Assembly (NCBI GenBank): GCA_905221605.1
Contig: CAJNDS010000069.1
Span: 864,001 to 928,000 of the forward strand
Length of the DNA: 64,000 nt
From: Symbiodinium natans
Lineage: Eukaryota > Sar > Dinophyceae > Suessiales > Symbiodiniaceae
Direction: 5' to 3'
Position 1 is the stretch's first letter, and the number at the start of each line of letters is the position of its first letter. The notes beneath the pieces are model-generated. The model was given only the letters and a program-made list of their open reading frames with translations, was not told the DNA's origin and ran no database searches. This document shows, piece after piece, positions 60,501 through 64,000 of the stretch. A program made the translations under genes and the position numbers.

Positions 60501-62093
60501 GTTGCGGTGCCATCCTGCTCAATACCAGTTGTTCGAGGCAGGGCTAGCAAGCATTCTGCCAAACGAGCTCAAGGTCGAGCGTGTGCCGGCTGCCGACTTG
60601 AGAGCGCTTTTGGCGGACGTGCTCGTCCAGAGCAACCGCCGGGTGACTTTGGCTGCTCAACCGCCAACTATAATACCGGATGTTGCACCATCCGCGTCGG
60701 GTGGCACGGCACCGCCTCTTCACAAAAGTGCCCCAGCTCCACCTCCTTCGGGGTGGGCTTTGCTCAACCAAGCGCGTGCAAAAGCCGAGGCAATGATTCG
60801 ATTGCATGCCGACATGAAGAGAGCTGCAACAGCCGAGGTGGCTCCATCATCGTCGACGGGCCCCGCTTTTCCACCAGGGCCTCCGGCTTTCTTGCCGTTC
60901 AGCCCTCCTTCCCCGCTTACGCCGTCCGTCTTTTCCTATGCTCCATCTTCGGCACCAGGCACGCCTATGGAAGCAGGCATGCCTCTAACTCCGCCTCCTC
61001 TACCTCCTCCATCTTGGGCACCAGGCACGCCTATGGAAGCAAGCCTGCCTATACCTCCGCCTCCTCTACCTCCTCCATCGACACCGCACCCAGATACATT
61101 GAGGGAGCTTGCGGGCGAGGTTCCAATGGAGGTCGAGACGCCGATGACGCCCGTGGAGGCATTCGGTGCCCCTGGGACCCCTATGGACGTGAGTTCCGAG
61201 GTCCCAATGGAGCCAATGGTCGGTGGCATTGGAAGTCCGGGGAGCGCTTCTCCTTTGACCCCGCCGGCAGAGACGAGTATGGTGGTTCCAAACCCACCTA
61301 TGGACAATTCGGATGTGGGAGACTCTGGCTCCGAGATGGATTGATATGCTTGGGTATGGGCCCTGAGGGCCTAAAAGCCGGGCATGAGTTGCTCCGATCT
61401 TCGCCGCAATGCACAAAATTGGTAGGAGTAGGTCTGAAAGCCCTGCTGTTTGCAGTAGGAGACTGGCTGTGTGCATTAGGGGGTAGGGTAGGAGCGTTTG
61501 AGTGCTTGGTAGGTGACTGTGAGTGCAGCCTGCCTGCCGCGAATGGGTCTGCACACTGTCCCTCTGTGCCCAGGTCTTCATGGAAAAGAAGCAGTGCCTT
61601 GGCTTTAGGGTTGGTTCTGGGTTTGGTTTTCAGAGGTTGGCTGCGTAGGTGCGTGAAGCTTTTGAGTGTGCGCCGTAGGAGTAGGCTGAAGTTTGTGCGT
61701 GTAACTTTGGTAGGACGTGTGCCACGTAGGTCTTGGGGTGTTGTGCGCCGCCTGTTGTTTTTGCGTGGCGTGCTTGCTTGTGAGTTGAAAGCTGAGCCTA
61801 CGGGCGAGGAAGCAAAAGGGCCAATGATGAAACGTTGGCGTGCCTTGAAGAAGTGGGCCTTGTGTGGGCTTGGGTCCCTGCGGGGGTCCGAGCAGAAGAA
61901 GGCCGTGGCACGTTCTGAGGCCCTGCGTATGCTTGCTGGTTTGCCGACCCCGGTTGTTGTGAATTCGGAGTCGGAGGAAGAGTTGATTCCTGATCCGTTG
62001 GAAGCTGAACTTGCGAAACCCAGCGGAAGTGAACCCCCTAGGCCCTCCGATGTTCGAAAGAAACCCCGTGTGGAGAATAACCGGGTGCCCTGA
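57573..62093 (+). CDS. Element 2 Gag-protease frame with long C-terminal extension
   Basis: 1,506 codons are open in this frame. Residues 1-40 are Met/Gln-rich. Gag follows (LPLIDNVSMGKGRVRELEEY and on), then the knuckle CWNCGKSGHMSWQC (about 313-326), a Lys/Gly-rich linker, and the protease core AWLIDSGATCHVL (about 446-458, catalytic Asp near 449). After residue about 610 the frame loses recognisable domains: 59,430-59,940 and 61,345-62,090 encode Cys/Arg/Leu-rich sequence with two hydrophobic stretches (VFLKALLVLCALGVFCS and SALALGLVLGLVF). Across 59,950-61,344 its composition is shadow-like because a different frame is the better protein. The last 60 codons are acidic and Pro-rich (SESEEELIPDPLEAELAKPS) and probably lead into the integrase frame after a one-base shift. 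Confidence 0.75.
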   Translation: MMVQMMQSQQMMMQNQQQTLQVLVAKMEADERRRREQEALSAAVSNPFGGASSAAAAGSPTAKASAPPPAPSQNLHVGSNRAEKYLPALPLIDNVSMGKGRVRELEEYHRWCEVLASWLALIDDNYVNELRQAMTHDREIKQSDMAVPVASRSARLFYYLQQSLQKFERGMELVRSTSMRQGQAACGYEVMRQMHQTFSIVSRMEAIAVRDEALRLTSKASSYKRPLDCVRFLEDELGKVDQKLHRFPELRLGASDRSTLLLQSVSPECRHYVVLHGKSGSWEELVESIRFYEEQTRLCDAGSLNAVGERGLCWNCGKSGHMSWQCPDKSSGKGKKRDEPKGGKPSGSKNREKSPKGKGKGKGKTDKGKGGKPKGKPKNKGKPKGRAVEDEQSDQVMAMRSHHLSGLGPGTRTNEPNEAEPPRLTMTNGEIERLNQSSSRNSSFAWLIDSGATCHVLSESALGFYEVVKEHSGPLPVLMSASDTPMECVKLVDIRVKFGKLGPVVLQQVLVCKIGFNVVSSWQASLSGWSTWLTSEPGSSCLVKQTERGSSMWVPLVREARSWWALAKEIGPTKAKPKGRRSKGDSPKPGWSPNDDAMEVDKVQKKAPPNVGRALEVTPLKFLLRAFSVKQHVGEHELHEHVFQERLSGCEHAAVAKVGVDLETPPSACCAEALCSAAAVLLKSASNTSLEKQTSRDTRCGDKGFECVGVGPVPLQPQSVCIRSRSALRVGRRSDLHPSACVPECLLGQSEERKCAFRSLCWPGVFLKALLVLCALGVFCSKPGAFVRDLGKDGASGSLASALSCELPKWECGPGGSLFDEHDCSSCAPFRGGRSAVSFEAASPKHRPFYLDPWLGRTAVGDSSLPWGVGDTGVGDQYKRHSGEATYAHCRAASHCCSDGGPVGFDGHPRRGARPSCRVCEVWLCFDHHGGGSRRCDCYHPPTAPSMRAKGVLAQQSGWHPAHLEEIPSVPGGDSRVAVPSCSIPVVRGRASKHSAKRAQGRACAGCRLESAFGGRARPEQPPGDFGCSTANYNTGCCTIRVGWHGTASSQKCPSSTSFGVGFAQPSACKSRGNDSIACRHEESCNSRGGSIIVDGPRFSTRASGFLAVQPSFPAYAVRLFLCSIFGTRHAYGSRHASNSASSTSSILGTRHAYGSKPAYTSASSTSSIDTAPRYIEGACGRGSNGGRDADDARGGIRCPWDPYGREFRGPNGANGRWHWKSGERFSFDPAGRDEYGGSKPTYGQFGCGRLWLRDGLICLGMGPEGLKAGHELLRSSPQCTKLVGVGLKALLFAVGDWLCALGGRVGAFECLVGDCECSLPAANGSAHCPSVPRSSWKRSSALALGLVLGLVFRGWLRRCVKLLSVRRRSRLKFVRVTLVGRVPRRSWGVVRRLLFLRGVLACELKAEPTGEEAKGPMMKRWRALKKWALCGLGSLRGSEQKKAVARSEALRMLAGLPTPVVVNSESEEELIPDPLEAELAKPSGSEPPRPSDVRKKPRVENNRVP
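59950..61344 (+). CDS. 464-codon accessory ORF inside element 2, family unknown
   Basis: An ATG at 59950 opens MELPEASPPLCLVNSQSGSV in a frame one base off from Gag-protease and ends at TGA (61342-61344). The first 230 residues look globular and mostly helical (MIARLAHRFEEEGQLSLSRQ, VDQSVLTDTLVEEHDRRAEY, IQLTLKKFLLYLEAIRELRC). The rest is Pro/Ser/Thr-rich with two near-identical repeats (APGTPMEAGMPLTPPPLPPP and APGTPMEASLPIPPPPLPPP) and ends acidic (SDVGDSGSEMD). Composition and G/C-ending codons mark this frame, not the overlapping Gag-protease frame, as the protein-coding one. It sits between protease and integrase, where Copia elements normally carry nothing. I recognise no domain; a captured host gene or an extra Gag- or Env-like module are possibilities. 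Confidence 0.6.
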   Translation: MELPEASPPLCLVNSQSGSVAQVEAFSTSMIARLAHRFEEEGQLSLSRQLLQNIDLFTSTPGSVERLLGIPACLGELETQELVINTSGIPVKQPMLIAELRAIAAPTVDQSVLTDTLVEEHDRRAEYARYGYVLTTMGVVVADVTATIRQPHLPCEQRGYWRNNQVGIQLTLKKFLLYLEAIRELRCHPAQYQLFEAGLASILPNELKVERVPAADLRALLADVLVQSNRRVTLAAQPPTIIPDVAPSASGGTAPPLHKSAPAPPPSGWALLNQARAKAEAMIRLHADMKRAATAEVAPSSSTGPAFPPGPPAFLPFSPPSPLTPSVFSYAPSSAPGTPMEAGMPLTPPPLPPPSWAPGTPMEASLPIPPPPLPPPSTPHPDTLRELAGEVPMEVETPMTPVEAFGAPGTPMDVSSEVPMEPMVGGIGSPGSASPLTPPAETSMVVPNPPMDNSDVGDSGSEMD

Positions 62094-64000
62094 GTTCCCC
62101 GGAGGTGGTGAGCGATGCTCTGGATCCTGAGGTTCCGGTCTATTTGACCTCGGAGCGATTGAAGGCGCACCGAAGTAAGGGCCACCAACCTTATCTTAGT
62201 TGCTGTGACACATGTCAAAGCGCTAGAGGGAGAGTGCCGGCTCGTAGGAAGCACATGAAACACCACCACGGACCCGGAGAGTTGCAAGTCGACTTTGGAT
62301 TTTTCGGAAAGAATGTTCGTTTCCTTCTCATGGTTCATGTGGTGTCGGGGTACATACATACCGTGGTCTTAGGACCTGAGGATGAAGTGCCCGCTGTATC
62401 GGTTTGCAAAGCCTTTACGGAAATGGGATTGAGTGGATTGGACATTGTTGTCCACGGGGACCAAGAAAATCTCCTCGAGAGTGTTTTCCGCAATGCAGCG
62501 AAACACCGGACATTCGGGGGGAGGTCAATGCACTGGGTCCCGTTCGCGATAAACAGACCTCAAGCGAAGGGCATCGTTGAACGCCATGTTTGCCTTGTGA
62601 AAGAAGCGTTCTGGTCTGTTTGGCTGGGCTTAGAAGAGCGTGTAGGTGAAAAGTTGCCTCTAGGGAGCCATCTGTTTGTTGAGGCCATGAGGTACTCTGT
62701 GAGGATGCATAACTTGTTTCATGTGTCCAAGGAACACAGCACGCCGTTGGAGAGACTGCGTGGGTCGACAGTTCAGCCAGTGAAGAGCTGTGAGTTTGGG
62801 GTTGTGGGCTTTGGGAAGCCTCAGAAGGACTACCCAGAGCACCGCGGAAAGCGCTTGGTGAGGGCACTCTATGTAGGACCTCACGGTGCTAATGGATCCG
62901 GGATTCGGGTCTTTGTTCCAATAGGTATTGGAAAGCCCCCTCGTTTGGAAATCTTCAGCTCTTTTCGTGCCAAAGATCCAGTGGAGTTTGACAAAGCTGC
63001 TTTGCGTGACCTTCGAGGTAATAAGGAAGACCCTGAAAGACCCATCAAGTTCGATGTTCCAATCGATGGTCCGAGTCCGCCGCTTGATTCCCCAAATATC
63101 CCTGAAGGAAGTCTTGAGTTTCCTGTTGAACGCACCGAACCACCTGCTCTTGAGGGCCCTGAAGCAATGGAAGAAGAAGGAGAGTTGGATGGGTATTCTC
63201 CGGATTTTTCGGACGTGCCTGAAGAAACAGGCATGGAGGTTGAGCCTCCCGGAGGCGTAGGTCTTGAGGACCTCGACGCCCCTATGGATCCAGGAGAAGA
63301 CGATGCCATGGAAGAGGGCCTGACGTGGCTCTATGAGCATGGCCTTAGGCAACTCTTTGATGGGCCTGACTTGAGAGTAACAACAAAAATCCGTAAGGGA
63401 GATAATGTCAAAGAGTGGTTCCGTATGAAGTTTGGTGGAAAGAAGATTTGGGTCCATGTCCCGGACAATGCGGTTTGCGAAGTTTCTGGCAAGGTTTTGC
63501 CTCGTAAGCATCTTGAAGAAGGTATGAGACTCGAGCTCTCAGAACTTGATGCTTTTGGTGTAGCTACGATTATAGGAGAAGCTGAGGCCCGTAAACGAGC
63601 TACACGGAGAATCCATACGACTAGGTGGGTTCTGACTTCGAAACCGTCGGCCACGAACCCTGAACGAGTTCGTGCTCGTCTTGTTGTGAGAGACTACGCA
63701 TTTGGATCCAATCCTCTAGCTGATGGGATAATTTCCCCCACCACGTCTTTGGAAGCCTTGAGGGGTGTCCTTGCTATTCATGCTGTCAGAGGTGGCACCT
63801 TGTTGTCAGCAGATGTGAGCGTTGCCTTCATGCAAGCGCCTGTGCAGGGAGTAGAGTGTATCCGGTTTCCGAATGGGATGTATGATGAGGAGAACAAGCC
63901 GCTGTTTGCGCAGCTACACAAAGCCATGAATGGCTTGAGAGTAGGACCACTGAGCTGGTACCTAGAGTTTACAAGCACGCTGCGTAAGCAGTTTGGGTTT
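62081..64000 (+). CDS. Element 2 integrase and partial reverse transcriptase
   Basis: The frame is open from a TAA at 62078-62080 to the window end with no stop. It has no ATG at the start and overlaps the Gag-protease frame by 13 bp, so it is read by a shift or after an indel. The integrase zinc finger is HRSKGHQPYLSCCDTC (62168-62215). The catalytic triad is Asp in LQVDFGFF (codon 62290), Asp in VVHGDQEN (62459) and Glu in GIVERHV (62579). A spacer rich in acidic residues and Pro follows. Reverse transcriptase begins TTRWVLTSKPSATNPERVRA (near 63619), then LVVRDYAFGSNPLADG, LLSADVSVAFMQAPVQGVEC and HKAMNGLRVGPLSWYLEF. The YVDD box and RNase H lie beyond the edge. Confidence 0.88.

Larger units (their letters stand above)
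56985..64000 (+). mobile_element. Copia-type LTR retrotransposon (element 2), right end outside window
   Basis: 5' LTR, primer-binding site, Gag with CCHC knuckle, aspartic protease, then an unusual 2.7-kb region, integrase and the first part of a Copia reverse transcriptase; the window ends within the RT fingers/palm. The coding sequence is spread over three frames: the Gag-protease frame to 62093, an ORF in a second frame at 59950-61344, and integrase-RT in a third frame from 62081. It points away from element 1. Confidence 0.85.

Noticed and set aside
62081-62093. Programmed -1 frameshift site
   Set aside because: The overlap contains no X-XXY-YYZ heptamer and no evident stem-loop directly after it, so I report only the frame change.

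Overview
The window looks like dinoflagellate nuclear DNA, most likely a Symbiodinium- or Polarella-like genome. No single marker proves this, but several agree: dense degenerate plant-type telomere repeats (TTTAGGG/CCCTAAA) inside the sequence; short GC-rich coding islands that begin after a CAG or TAG acceptor, often followed by G; PPR-like and sulfotransferase-like exons; and Copia-type LTR retrotransposons with KGKGKGK-rich Gag whose LTRs carry a piece identical to the 3' half of the dinoflagellate spliced leader.

Layout. From 1 to about 42.65 kb the DNA is a mosaic. Blocks of degenerate telomere-like heptamers in both orientations alternate with short islands (50-350 bp) that are coding-like and often bordered by plausible splice sites. 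I read the heptamer blocks as intron and intergenic filler, and the islands as exons or exon remnants of several genes on both strands. Minus-strand islands are frequent between 0-9 kb and 15-30 kb; plus-strand islands dominate around 9.4-14.7 kb and 31-36.3 kb. Recognisable islands are a frameshifted cytosine-5 DNA methyltransferase (14.2-14.7 kb), PPR-like repeats, several hydrophobic membrane-protein exons and a sulfotransferase 3' exon (36.4-37.2 kb). The mosaic is interrupted by a 106-bp repeat (11.0 kb), a small palindromic MITE (21.0 kb), AT-rich and minisatellite segments (22.1-23.5 kb) and a 355-bp satellite with four full copies (26.1-27.7 kb).

Around 42.7 kb the filler almost stops. 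A minus-strand gene for a type II membrane, glycosyltransferase-like protein (42.5-43.9 kb) is followed by about 2 kb of unassigned sequence and a short tandem repeat. Two Copia elements then stand head to head. Element 1 (46,507-56,304, minus strand) appears complete: two ~378-bp LTRs about 2% diverged, a 5-bp target duplication, a primer-binding site, a polypurine tract and one uninterrupted 2,622-codon Gag-Pro-IN-RT-RNaseH frame with an extra ~660-residue C-terminal region. Element 2 (about 56,985 to beyond the window, plus strand) has a 5' LTR, the same primer-binding site, Gag-protease, a 2.7-kb inserted region with a separate 464-codon ORF in another frame, then integrase and the start of reverse transcriptase in a third frame.

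The points most worth following up are the spliced-leader relics inside both LTRs, the accessory ORF between protease and integrase of element 2, the fused C-terminal region of element 1, the methyltransferase remnant and the telomere-like filler between exons. Exon calls in the first 42 kb rest on reading-frame quality and splice-like borders only, with no transcript data, so most carry low confidence.
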